Source: Paragordius varius
Lineage: Eukaryota > Nematomorpha
DNA: 64,000 bases
NCBI GenBank assembly: GCA_964247055.1
Contig: OZ176056.1
Location: forward strand, 2,232,001 to 2,296,000
Reading direction: 5' to 3'
Under the pieces are notes generated by a model, which saw only the letters and a list, made by a program, of their open reading frames with translations, had not been told where the DNA came from and did not search any database. Shown in pieces: positions 47,916 through 61,400 of the stretch. Every line of letters starts with the position of its first letter. Positions within the stretch are counted from its first letter, which is position 1. Both the position numbers and the translations under genes were made by a program.

Positions 47916-48439
47916 GCTCTCATGTTCATGCTTTAATATATATATTTTTTTGTCCTACAAGGATACATTTTATATTATTGGTTAGCAAATTTATTTAAAA
48001 TTTTATATTCATATACCTATACACATCGATACTATTTATTTTTATACATGAATTTTATAACTTTTCATATAATATAATATATAGTGTTTTATTTAACATA
48101 TGCAAGTTCAATGTATACACATCACACTTGAAATAATACTTAAAATTATCAAACATTCCAAATCTATCCAATAATCAATAAGCCCAAAATCAAAAATTAA
48201 ATTTTCGATTGCGCCGTCCCTTCATTTATGCATTTATCTCATATTTTTGACATAAACTAATTATTCTTACTTAATATAGATTTTACGTAGCACTTTATAC
48301 GAATAAATTTTATACTTAAAAAGTCTTTCTAAAGGATTTTAAACCAAGGAACCAGAACCGTTTGAAAACAACTTATTACTAATTTTTATATTTTTGATAC
48401 AAAATGAACCTATATTTTAAATCATTAAAGATTATATAT

Positions 48440-48699
48440 CAGGGGGTATCAAACAAGCGGCCCGCAAGAAATTTGGAAATCCACAAAAAAATATACTCAC
48501 AAAATCTTAGTAAATCAATATTTCTGAAATAGATGAATATGTCCAAGTAATTGGCAATGAACTATAAAAAATTGTTATTTTATGTTGTAGTCTTGGGTTT
48601 GAAATATAACAAAATATTTATTAATGGTTCTTTTTTTCGAATGCGGCTCGGCGGATTTTTTTTAAAAATACGGCCCGCGAAATCATATGGACACGCCTG
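48440..48699. mobile_element. Non-autonomous hAT-type MITE
   Basis: It begins cagggggtatcaaac with 'aagcggcccgc' following, and ends 'cggcccgcgaaatcatatgg' plus 'acacgcctg'. It is related to the element at 1962-2236. No matching 8-base flanks remain. Confidence 0.6.
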
Positions 48700-50101
48700 T
48701 TTTAGATATTTCTGGAGAAATCTTTGTGAGATTTTATCCATTGGTTTAAAATAATAGATTCGCAGAAATCCACAAGGGGAAAACAGAACTCAGAACCATT
48801 TGAATAAAATACAATGGTATTAAATTCAACAATGTTTGGGGGAATAAATTCTTTGGAACCGACCATTTTGAGATGCTAGAAAATATGGCTTGCAAATTAA
48901 AAAAATGGATGATACCAGAAACGGTTTTATCTCCAGTTTAAAACTATACCCCTCCCTATTGTAAAATTATTCATAACCTTGTAGTGTATTTTTCTATTCA
49001 AAAGCAATAAATTTGGTATGTGTAAATTAGTGGCCATTTTAAAAATAAGCTATGGCTTATACACGTATAATTCAATATCTATTTTTGAGGATGTAAATAG
49101 CAAAAAATAAAGATTTCTTTGTTTTTAAATTCGGTAAAAAACAATTTATTATATTAAACGCGCAAAAAACAATTTTTAAATCATATATATTTCGATGTCT
49201 TAAAACTTTTAGATAATGAACGAAATCATAAATGCGTTTAAAACACTGAGAAAAAGGTATTCTATTTTTTCTGTTGTTCGTTAAAACAAACAATCACATT
49301 TATGGATATAAGGTCGAGTAAATTAAATAAAATACAACAAAGTTTTATTAGTTAATATGTACCAGAAGGATATTATAACGCAAAATATTATGAATAATAT
49401 ATTACATTTTAGTGGGTCTTATATATTACAAAAAAATAGAAAATCCCACTTAGGCATGAATTTGTAATTAAAAATATGTTAAGCGGTCAAACATCAATTT
49501 TTAATTTAACGATTAGATATATATACCCATGGTGTTTAAATATTGATTCAAGCGTTATATAATTTTTTGAGGATTTGCGCTTGGGTAAAAATAGATTGCG
49601 TTTAAAAGAATAAGCCCTTTTGGAGGGGAAGGAATGAATATATTTGAGATTTCGGCAGCCAACATATAAATTTAATAATTACAAAAATACTGTTTTTAAA
49701 ATGTTTATGATATATTTTGATTATATTTATTTACAATTTGCGTTTAGCTTTCACCAAAAGTTTTATTTTATGCAATAGTTTTGTCACGATACCTTGTAAT
49801 TAAAACACATCAATTAATTTTCCTATCGTAAGCCCCAAAACCAAAAGCATCATAGAATTACGTAAATTTTATTTATTAGAATATGATCAAGGATATGTAA
49901 TACCCGATTATCTGTGCAGTGTTGTTGGTCTATACTTACCTTTTCACGTGCTCATTAGCACCGAAAAATAGTGACCAGAATATATTTTATCTCTATATTT
50001 TATGATCCCCAAATTTTAAATTGGCATTGTTTAATATTTATAACAACTGTTTCCTGCTTTTATATTTCCAAAGAGTTTCTCAAATTTGGGCGTTTTTTTA
50101 T

Positions 50102-50300
50102 GCCAGGGCTCGTCGAAAAATTTCAAAAGCCGCCAAAAACATTTACCTTATCTCAAGGGCCGTGAACCATATAATATCGATAAAAATTTATAGCTATTTG
50201 ACAGATTTAAAAATATTGCTCAAATGAGAGCATGAATTTTTAGCATGCTTCAGATTTTAACAAAATTTGCAGCATGCGGCCCGAGAACCGCGGTTTGAGG
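50102..50300. mobile_element. Probable hAT-type MITE or terminal fragment
   Basis: The left part reads cagggctcgtcgaaa; the right part reads gcggcccgagaaccgcggtt ending tgagggc, which is the inverted form of the 'aaccgcgg' subterminal motif of the window's other hAT elements. The termini match each other only loosely. Confidence 0.45.
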
Positions 50301-52924
50301 GCAAAGATCTTTGCTGTGGACTAAACTATGTTGGCACTTATGTGGAATTATTGTGGTGCGAAATATTTTTATTAGCCTTGTAAAAATATTAATAATATAA
50401 AACATTTGAGGGTATACAATTTTCACAATATATATTTTCATTGCATCTTAAATAATGTTTTCAACGGCGAAAAATTTTATTATTTTATTTTACACATGAT
50501 TTTGTGCGTTACCGTTATTTTTATATGTACCAAGGTACCAAGTTAGATATATTTTATATTTTGGTTTAGATCAATTATTTTAATTTATTAAACATCCCAA
50601 ACTGGTACTTTTAATCCTTTTTCCATATGGATAATTTGGTGTTTAATGCAATGATTGATATGAGTTTAATGCCCAATTTGCTTTGTTCGCATTGAAATAT
50701 TTTTTCGAATTAAGATAATAACACATCTGTTTTTTGAATAATTTGTATATTTATTCCCTACATCACGAACTATATAAAGGTCAATATATTTTTATACTTT
50801 TTTATCTTTCTATATTTGGTACTTTTCTATCTAAACACACATTGTTTTTTCCATACCATATATCGTGGTATGGGCCAGAAATAAATATTTTTTCAAAACT
50901 CTAATTCCAAATTGTCTATACATTATTTTTTATACATGATTTATCGTTTTTAAATAGGCCACTGTAGGTATTTATATATATGATTTGGAATTTCCGACTT
51001 TTATAATGTTAACACTTTTGCATAGATATGTAAAATCAATATAGGTAACAACACACTTTTAAATATATCTTCATTTATTTCACATAACCGTTTGACCTTT
51101 ATCTGCATTTACTACTCAATACATATAAAAGTAATGACAGAATTCAAAGTTTCATCTTTCATAACTTTTTATCGTAATTTTTTTTAACTTGCTTTAATAC
51201 ACTTTTTTTTCAAATATATATATAAAAATTTATTTTATTTATGAATCATGTAATTTAACATTAAAAAACGCATAATTTAATGATATACCCTAAAGAAACA
51301 TACAAAGCAATTATCAATATTTTCTTTAAATATAAAATATTTTAATTTTTTCAATATTTTGATTTTTTAGGTAATATTTTGCCAATTTTTTTAAAAAATA
51401 ATTTTATTTTTATATTTTTAAATTATCATCATATCAGACGATTATCATTTTTAATTGCCATGAGCAGACGGTTGCTGTTTTATAGTAAATTTCATGATTT
51501 TTTTTATTTGGGAATCAAATCATTCCGCTCCGGAAGTAAATAATTTTTATTTATCTTGGAAAAAACGTGTGTTTTGTTAAATATTTTATAAAACTAAACT
51601 TTTTATTTGTTATTTGAACTAAAGAATGGTGTAAATTTATAAAAATAACCGCAGTGTACTTTTAATCTTGGAAAACTTACACGTTTTTATTGGGCATTAA
51701 TAGTACAAACCTTTTAAATTACTAAATGAGGAGCACTTTAATATCTATCTATTTTAATATATATATGTTATAGCGAATGGGTAATAAAATTTAAATGTTT
51801 TTCTCACATATATCACAAATTTTTGGTATCTATATATAAATATATTTTGTAGATATTTATTTTTGTTCCTTTTAAAAATACCCTAAAAATTATCAAATTT
51901 AAACAAATAAAGTTCAAGTGTGTATGTATGCACCCAAATATTAATTTTTTTTATTACCTTTTAAATTTGGCTCATAAACCCGCCCGTACTCTAAAAGATG
52001 CGTCATTTAGATTTTTTCAATATTTGATGTTCATTCAAATTTTATTATATTTATTGTATGATTCACATTTGACATGAGAGTTTATGAATTTTTTCCAAAC
52101 ATAATATTGTTTTTAAAATTTTTTTTATTAATTAACAGAATACTTATACATATATTCTATAACTAATTAAACAGTTTTTAAACCAATACCTCACGGAATT
52201 ATAAACTTTTAAAACTAAAATTTGATAATACGGGAACTTTTTCAGTTTTTAGTGCGTTAGCCCCAAAAATATTTCTTATCTTTAATACATTGTTGCAAAA
52301 ACGTGATTCAACAAATATCTAGTGCAAAGCGGATTAATATTTCTTTCAAAAAAGTATATATTTTTTAAAAAACAAATTTACACTCAAATCCTAATTATTA
52401 TTTTTTATTAAATGTATATATAATACATTTTTTTTGCAAAATTAATGATTTTATACGAGAAATAACTGTACTTTTTTATTTTCAAAAGGATACAAATATG
52501 TAAATGTAATTAAAATTAATTGTTTACTCATTTTTTTTAAATCTAATATTAATTAAACAAATTCACATTTTTTAATTTATTCCTGAAACTAAAAATCAAC
52601 TCTTAGGATAAGGATTTTCCAAAATTAAGTAACTTTTTTCCAAAAGAATAGAATTATATCATTTATAGAGATATTTTATTTTTTCGATTTAAATTCACAT
52701 GTTCAACTTAAATTTATCCAATTTATATTATTCACCAAAATACTTTTTTTAAATAAAATTTATTATTTTAATATTCAATAATTCAGAATTTTATCAGCAT
52801 ATGTTTACAACCAGTAGCCCTATTAATCATTTATATATCTGTGCATTAATTTGCAAAAACACACATGAAAACAAACAAAAAATTATTTTAAAACTTTTTG
52901 AGTTTTATCTTATTTTCCAATTAA

Positions 52925-53185
52925 ATTTTATAGACAATCCGACTCTATTTCGCTGTTCTAAATTAATTTGGGTGAATTTGGATTTTTAAATTTTTAAAAA
53001 TTAATTTTGCAACATTGTTATTTGTTTTATATAAATTATTAATTTAAAACTTTTTATATTTTTAAATTTAAATTTATAGATAATCCGACTCTATTCGCTG
53101 TTCTAACTTAATTTGGCTGAATTTCGATTTTTTAAGTTTTTAAAAATTAATTTCGCAACATTGTTATCGTTTTATATAATTTATT
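52925..53185. repeat. Direct duplication, two copies of about 135 bases
   Basis: The block with 'caatccgactctatttcgctg' at 52934 recurs as 'taatccgactctattcgctg' at 53081, followed in both by 'ttaatttgg', 'tttttaaaaattaattt' and 'gcaacattgttat'. It is noncoding. Confidence 0.75.
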
Positions 53186-53901
53186 TAATTTGTCAAATGA
53201 ACTCTTCATACTGATTACGCGGACAAGATAATTATATTTTTTCTTAAAAACTTTCTTTTTTATCTTGATTTTGTCTATTAATGATTCTCTGATCAAAATT
53301 TCGGACAATGTTGCAATATATATTGATTTTTTATTTTAGGTACAACTTTTTTTATATTATAATAAAAAAGTTATAAAAAAAAAATAATTTTCGGAAGAAT
53401 TTTTTTCCATAAAATTTCAAATGATTTTTTGTTATATTCTTTATTTGAATAAAAAGGTATTTTTGCACATAAATATTTACATATATATAATTAATTTTAT
53501 TATCATTTTTATTTTTAATAATAATAATTAATCCCACCTTTTAACCTTATTCTATTTTAAAACACATTCTCTCCGTAATTTTACCTATTAAAGTAATGTA
53601 AAGTAAGTATATTAAATTTATTTTTTTTGTTTGTTTTATCTGTTTTTTTCATAAAATTTGAAGTAGATTAAAAAAATGAAATACAAAAAATATATATTTT
53701 TACCTATATTACTATATTTAATAATAAATATGATACTTTTGTTATTTAAGATTATACAAAATAAAGGATTACATTTTTTTACATTTAAATTTACCATTTT
53801 TAATATATATATATATATTTTATCAATTTTTATAGAGGTGTGTTCATGTATGATTAATTGAAACATTAATATTTGTCACAATCGAAACTGCCTACCTACA
53901 C

Positions 53902-56381
53902 ATGTCAAATCCACACCTTATTTTTATGCTTTTGTGCTTAGCTCAAATTTTTTTGAGTCATTTTTTCGTACATTCTATACGTCCTCTAAACAGTATTAAT
54001 ATCCATAAAAATATTGAAAATGATGATAGAAATGACATGATTTATAATGCAACATTTAATAATTTTAATAATAATATTAATAATGAATTTAATGTGAATG
54101 ACTCAGCACTTTTTGAAAATAATAATAACCAAAAAAACAATCTTGACAAAAATGATTATGAATTCTCAGTAGAGCATTTAACTTTTTGTAATCAATTACA
54201 CATGGCTCATATGAATGGGGATAGCTTTGACCAAACTTTTTCATTCGATAAAATCATTTTTGACAAAATTAAGTTGCGGAAGAAATATATGAATGTTTAC
54301 ATTACGAAATGTCCTTTGGACGATTACATTGGAGTGGTGACAAGAAATGAAACTATCTATCATCAAAATTTGGATAAAATCTACAAGTTTTCGGTAAGAA
54401 AAAGTTTTACTTTTATAGAAGTATTATCATAGTTTTTTATAACAATTAACCGTTTAAAATTCGAATTCTGGGGTTTTATATCATTAGAATTTTATTACAA
54501 TGTGGGGCGTGTTAGACTCTGTTTAATTTTTCAGGGAAAGGCAAAATTTAAATAGCCTACTAGGTGCAAAAATAATTTTAAAATTTAGCCTGCGATATTT
54601 TTAGAGATTTTGTTAATTGATAAAAAATGGCAAAAAATAGTTTATTATGGATAAAAATAATATCTTTGATTACATTTTCACAGAAAATTCCGATATTTAT
54701 GTAGTTTGATTTGGAAACTATTATTTTAAACTTTATTTTACAACTCTAAAAAAATCTGTTTATACAATAAATATAGTAAAATGTTTATTTAACAATTTTA
54801 TAGCTCTGAAACAATCCCCATAAAAAGTCATAATAGTGAATTATTACATAAATTGATATAAAAAATTTAAAAACCGTTTTTTGATATGGTTATTGACAAT
54901 AACATAAATAAAGTCATGATTTTATTTTAAAAAGATAATATACTATTTTTAACAATATTTTGAAAAAGAATGCCTTGATTTTATGGATATCTAAATGATA
55001 TTTATTTAATATTTTTGTTTCATCAAATTTAGAATTATCGATTATATTTTCATCAATATACACCTAAAACGAAAGAACATCCAACAGTCCCTTACGAATT
55101 TATGTTTAGTCTTGTCATTTCTACTACAAAGTATGTTAATTTTATAATTTTTATTAACATTTATTGATAAAAGTTTGAAATTTACTTCTCAACTCAAATA
55201 AAATCTTTTTTTATAATTTTTTTTGAAGGTGGATAATTTTAATTAATATAAGATAACTTAATTATTAAGAATATTTAAATATTTTTTACTTATCATAAGG
55301 GATTATTTAAATTTGCAAGAGTAAAATAATTTGGTTAAAAAAATAATTTTAAATTTATTTTTCACTTTAAATTTTAGTTCATGGCTTTCTCCCAAAGGTA
55401 AATCTTATTCAGAATCATATAATGCCAATGATATTCAGGTAATGACATTTTTTTTCAATATTTTAAACATCAATCATTATTTAAAAAATTTAGATTTATA
55501 AACATCAACCATTTTAAACATGTTATTTTATGGTATAAAAATTAACGTAGTAGTTAGAAAATTTTGGTTAATATCATTATTTAATATCTTTTTATTTTTA
55601 GATTAATTTATGATTTATTATGGGTTTGAAATAAATTTTAAATGGATTAAATAAATCATTTAGTAAAAAATTAAACGTGGAAAAGTTTTATACGAAACAT
55701 ATTTTTATCAAAGATTAATTTGACATATCCATTAAAGCAAAGTAATTATAAATATTGGAAAACTTTAATTGATATCTCCAATTTAATTTTTGTAAAATAT
55801 TAAAGAGCCTATTTTTATTACATTTTGAGATTTTTGGATTTTTAATTTTTTCGCTGCATTAAATATAAATTTCGCGGTTAGTTTTCTTATGTTATGTTGT
55901 TAAATGTAATTTATGATAACAACCTTGAAATCCGCACTCTAGATTATTTCTTATAAATATACGTTTTTTAGTTTTATTTTTTCTTGCACTCATATAAACT
56001 TGACTTGTTAATTTTCTGATTTTTTATTACGATAAAAAATGATAAATTAAATATTTATGGCTATTTTTTTCTTCATTACATGCAATTTATTAATGCGAAT
56101 TAACCTTGAAACTAGGTTGGATTGATGAAATGTAATTAATTTGGATGGCTTTTCCCATTATTGATCAGTTTGACTTATTGATTGAATTTAATTGATGACT
56201 TTATATAATTTTGGACACTTTTACGTTTTTAAAGCTTAATTTTTTTAAGATTAAATAAATTAAATAGTTGTTTTTTGCTGTTAATATAAAAAATAGATTC
56301 ATAACCAAAAAATTAATAATCAAAATTTACAATAAAAAAGATTAGGATATTGTGGCCTAGATACTGGGATTCTATGGATTA

Positions 56382-56429
<48 letters not shown>

Positions 56430-58381
56430 TTTATTGCTTTTCAAAGTATGTTTTGAGATTTAAATTCTCGTTATTTGATTTTAGTTTTAGGTTTTTCTTT
56501 TCGATTGAGGGCGCAAGGATATGTAAATCAAGAATCTCTTTAACAGATGAGTCTATACTAATAGATCTGTCTATATGTGGTCAAAGTAATGAAATGTCTA
56601 TTTGTTCTGATTAAAGCTCACCTATCTAGGGGTAATATCAGGAATAATAATGGTGAGATGCCGAAACTACCATGTCACATAGAAATACTAAACTCGACTG
56701 GGCAAAATTTAACCCAACTAAAATATGTATCAAAACATAAAGACGACATAACTGTAAAAAATTGAATCAAAATGTATTATAAATTGGGTCTTTGATTAGA
56801 TAGAATTTAGATTAAAAATAATAATAGAATACGGAATGTTAAAACATGTGTATGAGGATAAATATTGCCATAAATACGAACTAGAACCTATATAATTGCT
56901 TTCATCAGAACTAATAGACGACTCTATTACTTTGGCCATAAAAAGAGATTGAAATTAAAAGGGAGTTTAAAATACAATTTATTAAAAAAAAAGCAAGTTA
57001 GAATGCGTACTTATGAATAAAATAAGAATGTTAAATCCATAATTATTGATTTAGGAAATACGAAATTAGTAACTTAAAGCAAAAATTTATTCTTTAGGCA
57101 ACGAAACGAAAATATAAGTTCTTATTTGCTTTTCTACGAATAAAATTTTTCTATGAGCTAATTGTTAAAATTTTTTAAGAACTCAATAAAATTTCTCTTA
57201 CAACTGTTTATGTATTACAATGTTTATGATTTAGAAATTTTCACATTGTTTTTATGACGTTGAAAATATGCCTGAAAAGACTCAAGGGGATAAAGCAAAG
57301 ATTTTATTGAATGATTGTACAAGCCCTGGAAATTTTGAGTAAAATTTTTAACCTTTTTATATAAAAAAAGTTACAAATATAAAATTAATGGTCATATTAC
57401 CATTTACATTTAAATTCACTCTCTAACAATTCAAATTCACCCTATAAATAAGGTGTTTTTGAATTAATATAACTTTTTATTAATATGAAATATATTTTTA
57501 TGGATTGGTTAATTATTTTTCGAGTATTATTTTAATTTAAAACAAAATTTTTATTTGCTGAAAATATATAAAAACATAGGTATTTTTAATCTTTAACACA
57601 TATATTTTATTTTAGGGTGAATTTGAATTGTTTTGAATTTGTTTTCATGGGTTGTATAGTTTAAGGGGGAATCGATTTGTAATTGGTACATAACAATTTT
57701 TATATATTGATTAAAAACATGAAAAAAACGATTTTTATGCAAAAAATTATTTTTCTTGGCAAAGGTACATTTTAATTATTTTTTTTAAAACGAAACTTTT
57801 TATAAAGTTTAGTTAATATAATTTATCTTTGTAAGTTTTTTTTAATTAATATAATAATTTGTTTTAATTGCAGTTTTTTATATATTTTATATTATTAAAA
57901 TATAAAAATGATAATTATTTATTCTTTATACAGGGCGTATTTTTTAGGATCTTTGGTTGAACATACCTATTATATAGAACCTGATATCAGCACTTACAAT
58001 AATAAAACTAATAATATTGAGAATATAGCAAATTATTTTATGATACCCCATAAACTATGGTTATATTCTGCTCGAATCGATGAAAATAACCCTGAATTTC
58101 AAAATCAACTGCCAAAAAATTGTTGTAAGATTAAATTTAATTAACTTATACTTTAATTGCAAAAAATAGTTGGTTGATTTTTTTGAAATATAACATTTAT
58201 TAAGAGTCCCTGAACACTTCAAAAGTTGGTCGTTAATCCTACATTTTAGTTGGTCCTTAATCGTGTATTATTCATCTATTTTATCATTTTTAACTTATTT
58301 TTTATATTTAAGATGAAATTTTTTTTTACTATCAACCTTTAATCATTCCGAAACCACATATCTTTATTATTTTCTTAAAAA

Positions 58382-58414
<33 letters not shown>

Positions 58415-61400
58415 GATTTCAACATGTAATTAAAAAATTTATAAGTTTTTGTTTGATTATTTCCAATATTTAATTAAAAACATTTAATTTAATAGTTTTG
58501 TAAATATCAAAATTTAGTCTAAAGCAAAAAAAAGTGGTTTTTGAATAAAATTTTTCATTTTTTAATGAATAATATAATAAATAAAGAAAATTGGGTTAAA
58601 AAATAATAAAATAAAAAGACATGCAAAAATTATGGTTAAATCAAAATTTAAAAGTTTTAAGGACCAATTCGAAGTGTTCAAGGACACTTCTGAAGTGCAA
58701 TGGTATAGTTAATTTAATTTTATACATATTTTTTTAAAAGTTTTAACTGTTTTTTCCCGCAATACTTAAATTTTTAAAACTTTTTGACCATTTTGTTAAT
58801 TTACATCTTAATCAAATTTAAGACCCCAACATATGCTGTAAAAAAATATGCAGGAATAGTTAAAATCATAACTTTTTCCAAAGTAATATGAAAATTCTAA
58901 TTAATTAAATATATATTTTTTATTAAATAAAATGTAATTAATTCTTTTATCTTTACATTAAAAATTTAAATTTTTATATATATTTTAGCATACATCGATT
59001 CTATAACTCCCATATTACTTAATAAAAATGCTTCGAATACGCGTAAAAGACCGAAACGAGAACTAATATTGCCTGAATATCAAGGGCACTCACCTCTAGT
59101 CATTGAACTATACATTGTTAATGATAATTCACAAGTTAATTTTTTTATGGCTTTTGAAGATTTTTATAAAATATTTTTGATATTATTGAAAACTAAATTT
59201 TCAGATTTAGGACCAAAATCAAAGTATTTAGTGTTACAAAAATTCAGTTTTAAATAAATATCTCTTTTATATTTTTTTCCTTTTTTAAAAAAAGAAAAAA
59301 TATAATTTTTTAATTAAAATTATTTGAATCGAAACCGTTTACTTTTTTGAATACTAAATAAAATACCAAAATGTTTTCCTTTTTTAAGTACAAAGTTAAT
59401 TTTTTATATTGTGTTTTTTATTTATAATATAAAAGTTTTTTCTAGTTTGAGGAAATCTTTGTGCTATTTTATAAAAGATGCGCATAATATACAACAAGAA
59501 AATAGGCTATTTTGAATTAAATTATGTAACCAAAATCAGAAATCAAAATTATAAAAAATGAATTGGAACCATTTTCACATAATCAATCGTTTTGAATATT
59601 ATAAAAGTAATTTTTGAATATATATATATTATATGCAATATAATATTTTAGTATAAAAAATGGGGTAAAGACAAGAATAAAGTTATACTTCGAACATTAC
59701 AAATATCTCACATCCTGAATGCAGTATGAATAAATTTTATATTTTGTTTTTTGTTGTTTAAATAATTTTTTCTAATAATTTATGGGTTCGAAATCAATTA
59801 AACTCTTTTTATATGATTGATTTTTTCGATAATATTTTAAACAACAACTAAATATGTTTGTTAGGGTGTAAATTTATGATTTTATATATCTATATATATT
59901 TAATTGCATTTAAAAACTTTTTATAGATTTTAATAGGTTTATATAATATATTCATAAATTTATAAATTTTTTTTTATATAAACTCTTTTTTGCATCGCCA
60001 TATTTGATAGATAGATAGCTGTTGTAAAGGGATAAATTTTTTATAGAAATTTAAACAAAATATTTTATAGTTTTTGGGGTTAATCTTTAATTAAAAAGAG
60101 AAAGAGTTTTTAAAAATCCAAAAACAAATTTTTTTCCAATTTAAAAATTATATTAAAAAAATTACTTTTCTTTTTTAAGAATTTTAAAGTAAAAAATTAA
60201 TGGCGGCTAATTTATTTTTTTCTTTTACTATAAAGAAGTATATATAAAATTTATAGCAAAATATTATGAAAAACAACATTTTTAAAATGATTATCAAAAT
60301 AAATTTATTTCCTTTTTTTTCTCACAGATTTTCAAACAATTAAACATTTTGGTAGCCTTAGTTGGTCTCGAAGTTTGGACCGAACGCGATAAAGTTACCC
60401 TGTCTCAAGATGGCGATTTAACCCTAAAAAGTTTCAATAAATATCGTCAAAGCTCTATTTTGCCTCGAATATCACATGACAATGCACAATTATTAACGTA
60501 TATTATATGTTTTTGATTATTTTTTGCAATTTTTTAAAATAATATAATTTATATTTTAAATAAGAAATATGGTAAACTTAACTAATTTTCCTGCCATATT
60601 ATATTAATTATTAAAGTTGAAAAATGTTCATAAATTTATGTCCGTAATATATATATATATATATACGCTACATAATTAGAATCAAAAATATTGATGTAGA
60701 CATTGTTTCATTACTTAATAAAAGTGGTAATATATGTAACTTCTAAAGATATTCTATCCAATAATAGTTTTGTACATTTTTGTTTAATGTGATCTGTTTA
60801 AACCAAGAGTACTTACAAATTTTACCAAATCAAAGTAAAATGATTTTCTATCTCCGAATTTTGGCATAGAACACAAGCAAAAAATTGTTAAAATAATAAT
60901 AGTAATTTTTACAACAGTGTTACAAGTTTGAAATCTAATAAAATATTTGTTGATTCCGCGATATATTCTGCGAATCGGGCCTGTCGCATTTTTTAAGATT
61001 CAAAAATACAGCTTGTAAAACCATTTGGTTTTTTAATTATACAAAAATTTTTTCTAATTTTTATTAAATATTATGTTTCCAAAAATAGGGCACATCACTT
61101 TAATGGAGGCGTGATTGGGAAAGCTATTAAACGACAAATTTGCGCATATAGTGATTCCACTGGCGTTGCTATGGTAACGGATCATTTGAATAATTTTTTA
61201 AAATTTCATATTTTTGGGATTATTTTTAATCATATGGTAAATTATATGGGATAATAATTGTTTTAGTCTAAAGCTTGCATTTTATATGGGTAAATATTAC
61301 ATAAAAATAAATACGAATTTAGGGTTTTAAAAATTAAAATTTTAAAAAATTTTATTATCTAAAAATTTATAAAATTTAGTTAGCCATTTTTTTACCGATA

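Larger units (their letters stand above)
47916..53901. other. Six-kilobase intergenic region between EPB41L5-like gene and ADAM
   Basis: It starts with the 3' untranslated region of the EPB41L5-like gene. It contains the hAT-type MITEs at 48440-48699 and about 50102-50300, a direct duplication at 52925-53185 and a partial TA-type MITE near 53213-53340. The many short frames here are A+T-rich noise. I see no gene. Confidence 0.55.

Noticed and set aside
53636-53866. 76-codon minus-strand frame just upstream of ADAM
   Set aside because: Composition of noncoding A+T-rich DNA and no motif; the plus-strand frame at the same place is equally plausible as noise.
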